Shown here: one piece after another, positions 16,317 through 23,781 of the stretch
How the letters are laid out: the number at the start of each line of letters is the position of its first letter
How positions within the stretch are numbered: position 1 is the first letter of the stretch
From: a virus
Strand: one strand, 5' to 3'
Virus record (IMG/VR): IMGVR_UViG_3300028840_008180
Coordinates: 28,083 to 92,082 of that record
Length of the DNA stretch: 64,000 nt
Notes under the pieces: generated by a model
Told to the model about the DNA's origin: nothing
Databases searched by the model: none
What the model saw: only the letters and a program-made list of their open reading frames with translations
Position numbers and translations under genes: made by a program

Positions 16317-16388
16317 AGCGAATGGTTAGCAAGCCGGTTGGAAGCCGGTCGCCCTCACGGGTTGCAGGTTCGACTCCTGTCACTTCCG
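16309..16388 (+). tRNA. tRNA-Ser (GGA)
   Basis: Acceptor GGAAGTG/CACTTCC, anticodon stem GCCGG/CCGGT with loop TTGGAAG, long variable arm, T arm GCAGG-TTCGACT-CCTGT, discriminator G then CTT. Completes the serine set. Confidence 0.9.
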
Positions 16389-16391
16389 CTT

Positions 16392-16793
16392 ATGATCTCC
16401 ATGAAAGGCAATTTGAAGTACAGTGATATCGCTGCGGGGCACCGCCCGCAAGCGGCGGTCTATCTCCCTAAAGAATTTGGAGACTACTACCGTGCGTTGG
16501 TACCTAAAGCGAAGGACATACAACCACAAACCTACCCTCCGCACGTTACCGTTGTGAGGACTGGGCTTGAGACGCCGCCAAACATGGAGCCGTGGGGAAA
16601 GTACGAAGGTGAAATCATTGAGTTTACCTACAACCCAGTGGTAGTGACAGACGGTATGTACTACTACTTGGATGTAGAATCGGAAAGGATCGCCGAAATC
16701 CGAAAGGAGTTAGGGCTTCCACGCTACCGTTTCGGCGATAACAAGAAGTACCACATTACGATTGGGAATGTCAAACATCATGCCACTTCCTAA
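16392..16793 (+). CDS. 2H phosphoesterase-fold protein
   Basis: 133 residues with the two catalytic motifs of the 2H family: HVTVV (His about 51) and HITIG (His about 122), spaced as in small single-domain members. Such enzymes cleave 2',5' or cyclic phosphodiester bonds. Size and motif spacing resemble T4 Acb1, which destroys CBASS cyclic nucleotides, and 2',5'-RNA ligase-like proteins; sequence alone does not separate these. The start codon follows tRNA-Ser(GGA) by three bases. Confidence 0.75.
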   Translation: MISMKGNLKYSDIAAGHRPQAAVYLPKEFGDYYRALVPKAKDIQPQTYPPHVTVVRTGLETPPNMEPWGKYEGEIIEFTYNPVVVTDGMYYYLDVESERIAEIRKELGLPRYRFGDNKKYHITIGNVKHHATS

Positions 16794-17112
16794 AGCATGT
16801 GACCGAGCCACCCAGGACCTGATTGTGGACTTGTACGAAAACTACGAGTACCCAATCCAGACCATCTCTAAAATGACGGACGTATCGAGATACTATGTCC
16901 GCCAAGTCTTAGACCAACGACGTGTTGAGCGTCGACCGCAAGCAAGCTGGCTTCGCACCTCTAAAGAGCGAGAGGACGAGGTTGTGCGACTCTATGTTGA
17001 AGAGCGGCTACCGATGCGTCTCGTGGGAGAGGAACTGTCGATGTCTGATTTCACAGTTCAGAGAGTTCTAAAACGTCGAAACGTTCAGACCCGCAAACGG
17101 AAAGACTACTGA
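16768..17112 (+). CDS. double helix-turn-helix DNA-binding protein
   Basis: About 114 residues with two similar HTH units: TQDLIVDLYENYEYPIQTIS followed by DVSRYYVRQVL, and EDEVVRLYVEERLPMRLVGE followed by MSDFTVQRVLKRR. This twin resolvase/transposase-type HTH is common in small phage regulators. It overlaps the phosphoesterase end by about 25 bases; ATGs at 16768 and 16780 are both possible. Confidence 0.7.
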   Translation: MSNIMPLPKACDRATQDLIVDLYENYEYPIQTISKMTDVSRYYVRQVLDQRRVERRPQASWLRTSKEREDEVVRLYVEERLPMRLVGEELSMSDFTVQRVLKRRNVQTRKRKDY

Positions 17113-17117
17113 GTGTT

Positions 17118-17501
17118 TTACTTGTAGAACCTTGAGTTCCCGTTGCTGTCGATCTCCCAATGGATTCCGAACTTGTTCTCCAGGTCCGAAACCATGTCTG
17201 ACCGAGCTTTCCGGAGGGCGGGGATAACGTAGCGACCGTAGACATTATCCATTGCCTTGTACTCACCTATCGTCTGGGTTATTTGCCGGATCATCCGGAT
17301 GAATTGACTGGGGTCAATCTCAAAATTCTCTCCCATTACCCTAACGACGGCTGTGGATCGTCTTACCTCTACCATTTGCGTCCGTTGCTCGATCACGACG
17401 GGTGGCGTCTGTTTTGCGGGCGCAGGTACGGGCGCACGAGTGGATTTTGCCGTGTCTTTGAGTTGCCAGCGTGGCGACGGTATCATGTTTCCGCTACTCA
17501 T
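17118..17501 (-). CDS. hypothetical protein
   Basis: 127 residues: Pro-rich disordered start (APVPAPAKQTPP) and a folded helical C-terminal half (FEIDPSQFIRMIRQITQTIGEY, then DLENKFGIHWE). AAAGGAG precedes the ATG and a GATAC-type promoter lies just upstream. Not recognised. Confidence 0.7.
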   Translation of the reverse strand: MSSGNMIPSPRWQLKDTAKSTRAPVPAPAKQTPPVVIEQRTQMVEVRRSTAVVRVMGENFEIDPSQFIRMIRQITQTIGEYKAMDNVYGRYVIPALRKARSDMVSDLENKFGIHWEIDSNGNSRFYK

Positions 17502-17522
17502 GACGTTATCTCCTTTATCTTG

Positions 17523-17551
17523 GTATCGGCATTATAGCTGCTTTTCTTTAG
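17523..17551 (-). promoter_or_regulatory. CTAAAG-N14-TGCCGATAC promoter
   Basis: Perfect match on the minus strand, 22 bases before the ATG of the hypothetical gene ending at 17118. Confidence 0.7.
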
Positions 17552-17666
17552 TTCGTAAATGTCAAATGTGTTAGGCAGGGTGTGAGAAATTCGCTCAAGT
17601 TTCCCATGTTAGATGTCGATACCATTATTAGGGCCCAAAACATGGGCGATTTGCCTCCTGTGATCA

Positions 17667-17700
17667 GCCCGCCCCCGAAATTGCAGCACCGGGGGCGGGC
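17667..17700. repeat. GC-rich inverted repeat
   Basis: GCCCGCCCCC and GGGGGCGGGC form a perfect 10-bp stem around 14 bases. No T-run follows on either strand, so it may be a weak terminator or a transcript-end stabiliser between convergent and downstream genes. Confidence 0.6.
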
Positions 17701-17720
17701 TAAAGGGTATAGGAAGAACA

Positions 17721-18068
17721 ATGGAAGAAGACAGAATAATATGCGACGAACTGGCTTTGGACCTCATGATCAACATGGAGTTACCGAGGCGAGAAAGGAA
17801 AAAGAAGGCAAAAAGGCGTTTCAGCAGGGCTCCGAGGGTAGCGGCGGTGATGTCTTCGCATTCGTCTGTAGAGACGGTAACAAGTGAGTGGCCTGACACC
17901 ATAGATCACTTCGAGACACAGAAAGCTCTAATAAGAGAACTAGATCGGGCGGCAATGGAATTATCGGAAGCAGAGCGGAAGTTAGATGTGCAGAAGCCGC
18001 AAAAGGTATCGGGCTTCAAGAAATTCAAATCAGGCTTCAAAAAGATCAAATCAAATCGAGCGTCTTGA
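17721..18068 (+). CDS. hypothetical charged protein
   Basis: 115 residues: acidic start (MEEDRIICDELALDLM), a basic patch (RRERKKKAKRRF), a helical middle, and a basic C-terminus with repeated FKKFKSGFKKIKS. ATAGGAAG precedes the ATG. Overlapping frames exist on both strands, but this one has the best ribosome site and composition. Confidence 0.5.
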   Translation: MEEDRIICDELALDLMINMELPRRERKKKAKRRFSRAPRVAAVMSSHSSVETVTSEWPDTIDHFETQKALIRELDRAAMELSEAERKLDVQKPQKVSGFKKFKSGFKKIKSNRAS

Positions 18069-18507
18069 AAAGGAGTCGCCTCTCAAGTGGACCTAATGGT
18101 TTACCGTTAAGGTCTTTAAGTTGGTAGAATAGGAATGAATCTGTGCCGGTGTCTACCATTTCATAGAACTTTGAGTCAACGGCATTGTCCCATGTTGGGG
18201 TAGCTGGATGTAGCCGAAGGTCCGCTACTTTCTCATCGAACTCACGGAATGTCCATTCTTTTTCATCAACGACGATCTGTTTGTTAGGTGACCAATACTC
18301 TGACTTTGTCTTTAGAAATGGCACATCCTTCTCAAGCATGTTAAAGATGAAAGTCATGTCATGACCTTGCTCTTTAAGGTAGTTGGCTAGAGCGGTGGTG
18401 TGCTCCCACACATCACGCTCGTTACTTGCCTCCTTCACACCTTGAACCAACCCTCGGATCGTTTCGGGTACGGTGCCGTAGACTTCTAGCCACTGTTTGA
18501 ATCTCAC
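18046..18507 (-). CDS. hypothetical protein with putative capsid-targeting leader
   Basis: 153 residues beginning MRFKQWLEVYGT, the clearest form of the recurring leader. The body is helical then mixed, with no recognised motif. Its ATG overlaps the stop of the upstream gene by four bases, so both are translated from one mRNA. Packaging and injection with the genome is inferred from the leader. Confidence 0.75.
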   Translation of the reverse strand: MRFKQWLEVYGTVPETIRGLVQGVKEASNERDVWEHTTALANYLKEQGHDMTFIFNMLEKDVPFLKTKSEYWSPNKQIVVDEKEWTFREFDEKVADLRLHPATPTWDNAVDSKFYEMVDTGTDSFLFYQLKDLNGKPLGPLERRLLFKTLDLI

Positions 18508-18719
18508 ACGAACTCCGCAGCCTCTTCAGGTTCTAGGTACATGTCTGTCCGAGAGTCGTAGTACTTACCCTCTTTGGGGTCGTAGTAGACTACTCTTCCG
18601 TTCTTCATTCTGAATGGCCCTTCCAAACCGGGCCTCTCTGGATACTCTTCGGGGTCAATAGGCGGCATCGCTTGCCAGTCTTCTTTCATTTGGACCCATT
18701 TGATGAATTTGATATGCAT
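18504..18719 (-). CDS. small protein with leader-like start
   Basis: 71 residues. MHIKFIKWVQMKED resembles the recurring leader. The rest is Pro/Tyr-rich (GRVVYYDPKEGKYYDS). GAAGGGAGTG precedes this ATG; a longer reading upstream has no better support. Coupled by ATGA to the next gene. Confidence 0.65.
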   Translation of the reverse strand: MHIKFIKWVQMKEDWQAMPPIDPEEYPERPGLEGPFRMKNGRVVYYDPKEGKYYDSRTDMYLEPEEAAEFV

Positions 18720-18782
18720 AAGCACTCCCTTCTTCGACAAGCTATCTATGACGTTTGGGTTCCAATATACTCTCCATCGCCA

Positions 18783-18789
18783 TATATAT
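18783..18789 (+). promoter_or_regulatory. TATATA box, candidate late promoter
   Basis: CCATATATATCC stands 3-6 bases before the ATG pair of the next gene; a transcript from it would be nearly leaderless. Confidence 0.35.
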
Positions 18790-18794
18790 CCATG

Positions 18795-19220
18795 ATGAAG
18801 AGCTTCAAAGAATACAAAGCCACCCGTGATTTCCAGCAGGAGTGGCACGACAATTTGAGATTTGCCAAGAGAATCTACAAGGACTACCTCGTCGACAAGG
18901 TGAATCCGTTTGAAAGACTTGAGGACCACAATCTGATTGTCGGTGCATTTCGTGCCCTCAACCATCCGAAGATTAACCACCACCTAAAGCGAGTTGAAGA
19001 GATGCGACCAAACTATCAGGATTTGGAGGTCGCCCAACTAGGTCCGCCATCGGCAATAATGATGGACAACGAAGGAATAATGCTGCACCCGTCGACAGAA
19101 CACCAGGATGCTCAGGGTCAACTGGAGCGGAAGGCTCGACGGTATTACTACCGAATGAGAGACTTAGGAGATTGGCTTAGCTCTCGCTCACTAGAACCGA
19201 CACCGGCGATATCGACTTAG
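18795..19220 (+). CDS. hypothetical protein with putative capsid-targeting leader
   Basis: 141 residues from MKSFKEYKATRDF, a leader-like start. Helical and charged (EWHDNLRFAKRIYKDYL), no enzyme motif. An ATG three bases earlier adds one Met. Followed after 11 bases by another leader-bearing gene, so they probably form a small operon. Confidence 0.65.
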   Translation: MKSFKEYKATRDFQQEWHDNLRFAKRIYKDYLVDKVNPFERLEDHNLIVGAFRALNHPKINHHLKRVEEMRPNYQDLEVAQLGPPSAIMMDNEGIMLHPSTEHQDAQGQLERKARRYYYRMRDLGDWLSSRSLEPTPAIST

Positions 19221-19231
19221 CGGAGAGAATC

Positions 19232-19654
19232 ATGCGATTCGGCCAATGGCTCCTACTCAACGAAGTTCCGCACAAGACACTCAGAGTGCCTATCGAATAC
19301 GAGGGTAACTTCATCATGATCATTGATCTGAAAGTGGAGGATTGGCGGATTGATGAAGAGGATGAAGAGACAAAGCTTATCCAACGCCGGTTGATGATGG
19401 CCCTACCGCCACCACCACCATACTACGGCTTCATACCCGATTCCGGTGGCCGCTATCTTTATTATGACGGAAACGAGGAGTATCGCTTTGAGCTTACCAG
19501 AACCGAACCATCTAGGGGAATCAACCTAGACGAGTTGAATATCGGAGGCTCCTGGTGGGATTATGTCGAGGGAGTAGACCAGGACAATAACATGGTTAAG
19601 AAACCGTCACCACCAATACCCTCTCGTATCCCTCAAAGGGTCCGTACCCAGTAG
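19232..19654 (+). CDS. hypothetical protein with putative capsid-targeting leader
   Basis: 140 residues beginning MRFGQWLLLNEV. GGAGAGAATC precedes the ATG. The middle contains a Pro run in ALPPPPPYYGF and a Tyr-rich segment (GRYLYYDGNEEY) like that of the 18504 gene product, suggesting distant relationship. Its 3' end overlaps the convergent glycosyltransferase-like gene by 22 bases. Confidence 0.72.
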   Translation: MRFGQWLLLNEVPHKTLRVPIEYEGNFIMIIDLKVEDWRIDEEDEETKLIQRRLMMALPPPPPYYGFIPDSGGRYLYYDGNEEYRFELTRTEPSRGINLDELNIGGSWWDYVEGVDQDNNMVKKPSPPIPSRIPQRVRTQ

Positions 19655-20661
19655 TGGTTCTTCCGATATCCGTCGTCATCACGTAGCCTGTGTCGGTACG
19701 CTTGTCGCTCTAAAAGCCGGTTGATGAATGCTCTGGCGTCTTTTGGTGGCTCGCACCTCAAAAGAGAAGCAAACTGCGCCCGATCCGCCACCTTCTCAAA
19801 GGTTAAACCCTTCTGGGTGAAGATGTCTTCTCCATAAGTGAAAACGGGTCTCTCAACCAACATCGCCTCCAGAACACTTGTGGAGTTGATAGCCACCATC
19901 GCTTTCATGTGTTGGTACAAGTCTAGCTTATTGATCTTCGCTTTAGAAATGTCTACCATGCCTGACGGCACCCGTGTTGGCTTGTTATTTGCCGGGTGAT
20001 TCTTGACTAGGATTTTGATGCCAGGGGGCACAACCTTCCTAATGTGCTCAAGAAATTGATGGTTGTTTTTGAATGGGGTGAAACGGAACTTGAAGTCTGG
20101 CTTCCCGTCACTCGTAGGCGTATCCACTTGTAGCGGCACGTAAATATAGTCTCTGTAACCTACAGCGCTGCCCACGTTCCACTTGTTCTTGATGTACTTG
20201 TACTCCACTGGATTGTCAGGAGCGCCTCGTAACTCTGTTATTCCCGCCTGTCGGATGGAGGATAACGGCCCTGCACCTTGGTCGTCAATGTAGAAACACT
20301 CGTTCCACGGCAACCAACCGTACTCGGAGAAGAGAAATTTGGCCTTAATCTTGTTCTGCAACCACTTACCCGTGTCGTCATTGCCGTTTCCCAGACAGAT
20401 GTAATCGGAATCGAGCTTGCCAATTTGGTCGGCTAACTGGCTATGACTAGACCACGACCGGTTCGGAAGGTCGGTGAGTTTCGTGACAATGCTGTTCCTG
20501 ACAGATGGTTTGTACTTACCTGTCTTAAACCACCCTTTTCTGGCAATAGAGGAGTGCCAGAGCACACCCACGACCTCATGTTCCGTGGAACGGAACATGA
20601 GGTCGAAATCGCATGCGTTGATGCTATATCGTTTCGTTGCAATGATGATTATTTTAGACAT
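19633..20661 (-). CDS. glycosyltransferase-like protein (capsule Kdo/KpsS-type)
   Basis: 342 residues. The C-terminal half has the GT-B-type pattern of capsule glycosyltransferases: IKILVKNHPANNK near 225, then AINSTSVLEAMLVERPVFTYG near 268-288. The N-terminal half lacks clear motifs. It heads the minus-strand glycan cluster; the acceptor could be a surface polysaccharide or virion glycoprotein. A perfect 15-bp hairpin lies near its 5' end. Confidence 0.65.
   Translation of the reverse strand: MSKIIIIATKRYSINACDFDLMFRSTEHEVVGVLWHSSIARKGWFKTGKYKPSVRNSIVTKLTDLPNRSWSSHSQLADQIGKLDSDYICLGNGNDDTGKWLQNKIKAKFLFSEYGWLPWNECFYIDDQGAGPLSSIRQAGITELRGAPDNPVEYKYIKNKWNVGSAVGYRDYIYVPLQVDTPTSDGKPDFKFRFTPFKNNHQFLEHIRKVVPPGIKILVKNHPANNKPTRVPSGMVDISKAKINKLDLYQHMKAMVAINSTSVLEAMLVERPVFTYGEDIFTQKGLTFEKVADRAQFASLLRCEPPKDARAFINRLLERQAYRHRLRDDDGYRKNHYWVRTL
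20571..20605. repeat. coding-region hairpin, perfect 15-bp arms
   Basis: CGACCTCATGTTCCG, loop TGGAA, then its exact complement, inside the glycosyltransferase-like gene. Chance occurrence of such an arm length with a short loop is very unlikely. Confidence 0.9.
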
Positions 20662-20673
20662 AGGAGATTTCTT

Positions 20674-21342
20674 CTACGCAACAGCCACGATATCCATAAG
20701 TGTGTAATCAAACAAAACATTGATGAAATCGCATGGCTCGGAAGCATCGCCTGCCCAGCCAACGCTGTCACAACCACTACCACCCGTGTTGAAATTGGTT
20801 ACACAATTACCATTAGAGCCCGATGTATAGATTTGGAAATCGAGACGGGCGTATGTTAGGTCTGGGTAACAAATTGTCGTTGCCCCAAGGGCTGTACCGG
20901 TTGATCCATTGCTAAGCAATTCTACAACAATGGCAGATGTTCCACACGGTAAACCACTAGTTGATCCATAGTAACACCCTGCTGTGGGAGGTTGGTTGGT
21001 GAAGGCTCCGGACCACGAGGCGTTGAGTGTATCGACTTGCGTTTGGGTTAGTTGTGGGCATGCCCAAGCGGCGGCAAAGTCGTCACAGTTGCCACTGCAA
21101 CCGTTGCCGCTTCCGCCGAGGTTTGTGCCGGTACCGAAGGTAACTGTTATACTTGATGGCGTCGTATCTGTATCGCAAAGACCACATGTAAGGCCAGCCG
21201 GTGGTGGTGCTGGTCCTGTTGGGCACGTACATTCTGCGCAACAATGCCCACAACAGCAGCACTCAAGAAATGCCTGTGAGCCGCAGATACAGTCCTGAAG
21301 CTGCTGCGCAAACCCACTCATATCAAATCTCATGCCAACCAT
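20674..21342 (-). CDS. cysteine-rich, low-complexity protein
   Basis: 222 residues with about 20 Cys, dense near the N-terminus (CICGSQAFLECCCCGHCC), then Gly/Thr/Ser-rich beta-type sequence (GTGTNLGGSGNGCSGNC). It looks like a disulfide- or metal-stabilised structural or surface protein such as a fibre or decoration domain, but no family is recognised. AGGAG precedes the ATG at 21342 and overlaps the upstream stop. A later ATG gives MRFDMSGF, partly like the leader motif. Confidence 0.65.
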   Translation of the reverse strand: MVGMRFDMSGFAQQLQDCICGSQAFLECCCCGHCCAECTCPTGPAPPPAGLTCGLCDTDTTPSSITVTFGTGTNLGGSGNGCSGNCDDFAAAWACPQLTQTQVDTLNASWSGAFTNQPPTAGCYYGSTSGLPCGTSAIVVELLSNGSTGTALGATTICYPDLTYARLDFQIYTSGSNGNCVTNFNTGGSGCDSVGWAGDASEPCDFINVLFDYTLMDIVAVA

Positions 21343-21344
21343 AA

Positions 21345-22037
21345 TCAACTCCTAGCTAAGTACTTATGCCAAACTTCTTCAAATTCCTCGTACCCCCTTT
21401 CACCGCCCAACCATGGTTTTTTTCCGACAAAGTGCAGCCCAATGTAATCCCGGTTCCTTTTGGCGAGACGTTTCGTCGTATTCCATTTCATTGGTAATCG
21501 GGTGAGGGTGAAACATTTTCGGCGTATCGCCTGCATCAGAACCGTTTGGTCTGCGAGGTGTGCCCTCTTCATAGTACTCATTAACTTGATGATCTTGTCA
21601 TAAACGGTGGGTTTGAGTTTGTTTAAGAGGATCAACCCGCTGTTGTATTCCCGATGGCTTGCGTGGTAGACAAACCCCGCTTCTGTTCGGAGCTTCATAT
21701 CCAGCAACGGTTGAATCGAATCCACAAACACCATATCCGAGTCGATGAAGAGGAGTCGGTCGTAACTGCACACTAATCTAAAAATCTCCAACTTGAAGAA
21801 TGCATTTTTCAGTGGTGGTGTGTGCTTTGGAAGTTGCCTATACTTTGATCGGTCGGGTTGAATGAATTGACATCGTGGATAGGTCTTGAGGCAGAGATTT
21901 CGATCCTTCTCGGTCAGGTCGATATCCAAACACAACATGGTTTCATCAAAACCCTTAGTGTGCATCTGGATGCTGTTCATCAGGGCTCGAAACCCAGGAA
22001 GGAATTTACTTGTAAGTACGGTGCAAACACACTTCAT
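21345..22037 (-). CDS. family 8-like glycosyltransferase
   Basis: 230 residues from MKCVCTVLTSKFLPG. GT-A fold signs: DxD motif in LLFIDSDMVF near residue 97, a substrate loop YNSGLILLN, and the late metal-binding HFVGKKPW. These are typical of GT8/glycogenin-like enzymes that move a hexose from a nucleotide sugar. It overlaps the upstream pyruvyl transferase by four bases. Confidence 0.8.
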   Translation of the reverse strand: MKCVCTVLTSKFLPGFRALMNSIQMHTKGFDETMLCLDIDLTEKDRNLCLKTYPRCQFIQPDRSKYRQLPKHTPPLKNAFFKLEIFRLVCSYDRLLFIDSDMVFVDSIQPLLDMKLRTEAGFVYHASHREYNSGLILLNKLKPTVYDKIIKLMSTMKRAHLADQTVLMQAIRRKCFTLTRLPMKWNTTKRLAKRNRDYIGLHFVGKKPWLGGERGYEEFEEVWHKYLARS

Positions 22038-23113
22038 AAACCTACCGTCTCGTGCCAAATTTGCCTAATATGCCCATCGAAATACGGCTTAAGTTCCGTG
22101 TATCGATGTTGTATCTGTTCTCCCAACTCTCCGATGCGGGCAACATGATCCTCAACTTGATCTTCGATATCCCTATCGGTAAGCTTCAATACTCTTCCGC
22201 CTCCCCTGTAAAGGAGATTATCACCGTCCACTTTACAACTCTTTGAGGCGATTGGGAGGAATGGGCATCCAGAAAGGAAGGACATGACTGTTCCGTGGTG
22301 TCGGCCTGTGATGTTCAGAGATGCTTGTGAGCACAGCCGGATATAGTCTTTGAAGTAGACCACATTGACACGCTCCACCGGTAATTTGTATCGTTTCATG
22401 AACTCGTTGAAAAACACATCATCGCCCTTGATCATGCTGGGCCAGCCAACCAGAACAATTTCGTATTGGTGCTTGTACTGTAGCAACTGATCAACGATTC
22501 TCTTGTATCCCTTCATCGCCACGTCAGTGGACACGGTTTTCAAACATGTCCCACCACCAACCATAATGATATTATCTCGCCACGTATCAGCTTTTTTGTG
22601 CGTGCAGGTAAGGTCGGGGAAGAGCTTAACTTTGGGGAATAGGGGTTTCACTCGGTCGAATGACATGGGCTCCCGCACGCTTACGCCGACGCAGTCGGCG
22701 TAAGCGTGCTGTGCTTGCCTGTTGTTCCCCTTACTGTGGATATTGTGCGTGTAGTTCACCATGTAGGTTTTTACGCCTGCGTTTTTTGCCTTGTGGATGA
22801 GTGAGAAGATTCCCTTCGAGACGTTGGAAAGGCGATCTTTGCTATACTCGCCCATTCCGCCCTCACCGTTGATGATCATGAAGTCGTAATTCTGAATACT
22901 CAATCCACCGGTGGTACGGGTGATGCTTTTCCCGCCACGGTAAACACGTTCTCTCATTGTGATCCGCCGCCCGTTGAGGAGCGACCGGAGGGTGATACAG
23001 TCTATGTCTGTTTCTGGCTGGTATTTCAGGATGTTCTCGTACAACGCCGCCGTGTTTGCTTGGCAGCCCAGATTTGGGTTGGTAGAAGTATCACAAGTAA
23101 GCAAAATTCGCAT
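22034..23113 (-). CDS. polysaccharide pyruvyl transferase-family protein
   Basis: 359 residues. Family features: start MRILLTCDTSTNPNLGCQAN, NGEGGMG near 80, and the C-terminal ITGRHHGTVMSFLSGCPFLP near 283-302. Members attach ketal pyruvate to sugars of exopolysaccharide or secondary wall polymers. AAGGAGTT precedes the ATG and a TATATA box lies 16 bases up. A perfect 16-bp hairpin lies within the gene. Confidence 0.83.
   Translation of the reverse strand: MRILLTCDTSTNPNLGCQANTAALYENILKYQPETDIDCITLRSLLNGRRITMRERVYRGGKSITRTTGGLSIQNYDFMIINGEGGMGEYSKDRLSNVSKGIFSLIHKAKNAGVKTYMVNYTHNIHSKGNNRQAQHAYADCVGVSVREPMSFDRVKPLFPKVKLFPDLTCTHKKADTWRDNIIMVGGGTCLKTVSTDVAMKGYKRIVDQLLQYKHQYEIVLVGWPSMIKGDDVFFNEFMKRYKLPVERVNVVYFKDYIRLCSQASLNITGRHHGTVMSFLSGCPFLPIASKSCKVDGDNLLYRGGGRVLKLTDRDIEDQVEDHVARIGELGEQIQHRYTELKPYFDGHIRQIWHETVGL
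22675..22709. repeat. coding-region hairpin, perfect 16-bp arms
   Basis: GCACGCTTACGCCGAC, loop GCA, exact complement, inside the pyruvyl transferase gene. Confidence 0.9.
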
Positions 23114-23128
23114 TGATAACTCCTTCTG

Positions 23129-23134
23129 TATATA
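23129..23134. promoter_or_regulatory. TATATA box between divergent genes
   Basis: CTGTATATAGCC between the pyruvyl transferase (minus) and methyltransferase (plus) starts, 16 and 17 bases away. Its symmetry would let one element drive both. Confidence 0.45.
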
Positions 23135-23151
23135 GCCAGGAGATTTGAACA

Positions 23152-23781
23152 ATGGGATTTGATTACAGCCAACCTTACAAGTATTGGAACAATCGTTTCG
23201 AGGAACAGGGGCAGGAGTATGTAGCTCACCGCCAGCTTCGGAACTACGACAAGCAGAAGGAGATCATCGGTAATGCCGTGAGGCCATTCCTGGTGAAGCG
23301 GTCTAAGACCTTGGACTTTGGTAGTGGTGTTGGTCGCTTCCAAGACATGTTGTGGCGGCATTCGGATGAGGTCTACGCATTGGATTATGTCAAAGGTGCT
23401 TTGGGAATCTTGAAGGAGAGTTGGCCTCAGACGGAGACGGTATGCCATGGTCACTTACCGCTCCCGTTTAGCACCGGGACATTTGACCTCATTTGGACGT
23501 GTACGGTGTTGCAGCATATTGTGGAGCAGGATTACTTCGAGGGGACGTGCAGAGAACTCTACCGTATCGCTGCTCCTGGTGGGAATTTCCTGATGGTTGA
23601 GAATGTCTCAGATGATGCGCCGCATGTTAAGCCGAGGGCCGCTCTCGATTACGCAGAAGCGATAGGTTTCGATCCGATGCACATTGAGAAGATATCGGTC
23701 GACCACAAGGATAGTCACTGGGTGATTTACGGTCGCAAACCTATACCCGCATGCATCTCCAACAATTCGACTTGCTTATGA
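23152..23781 (+). CDS. class I SAM-dependent methyltransferase
   Basis: 209 residues. Rossmann motif I TLDFGSGVGRFQD near 53-65, acidic motif after strand 2 (YALDYVKG), motif IV FDLIWTCTVLQHI near 110-122. CAGGAGA precedes the ATG. In the glycan cluster it probably methylates a sugar, but the substrate cannot be read. Its 3' end overlaps the convergent gene by 55 bases. Confidence 0.82.
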   Translation: MGFDYSQPYKYWNNRFEEQGQEYVAHRQLRNYDKQKEIIGNAVRPFLVKRSKTLDFGSGVGRFQDMLWRHSDEVYALDYVKGALGILKESWPQTETVCHGHLPLPFSTGTFDLIWTCTVLQHIVEQDYFEGTCRELYRIAAPGGNFLMVENVSDDAPHVKPRAALDYAEAIGFDPMHIEKISVDHKDSHWVIYGRKPIPACISNNSTCL

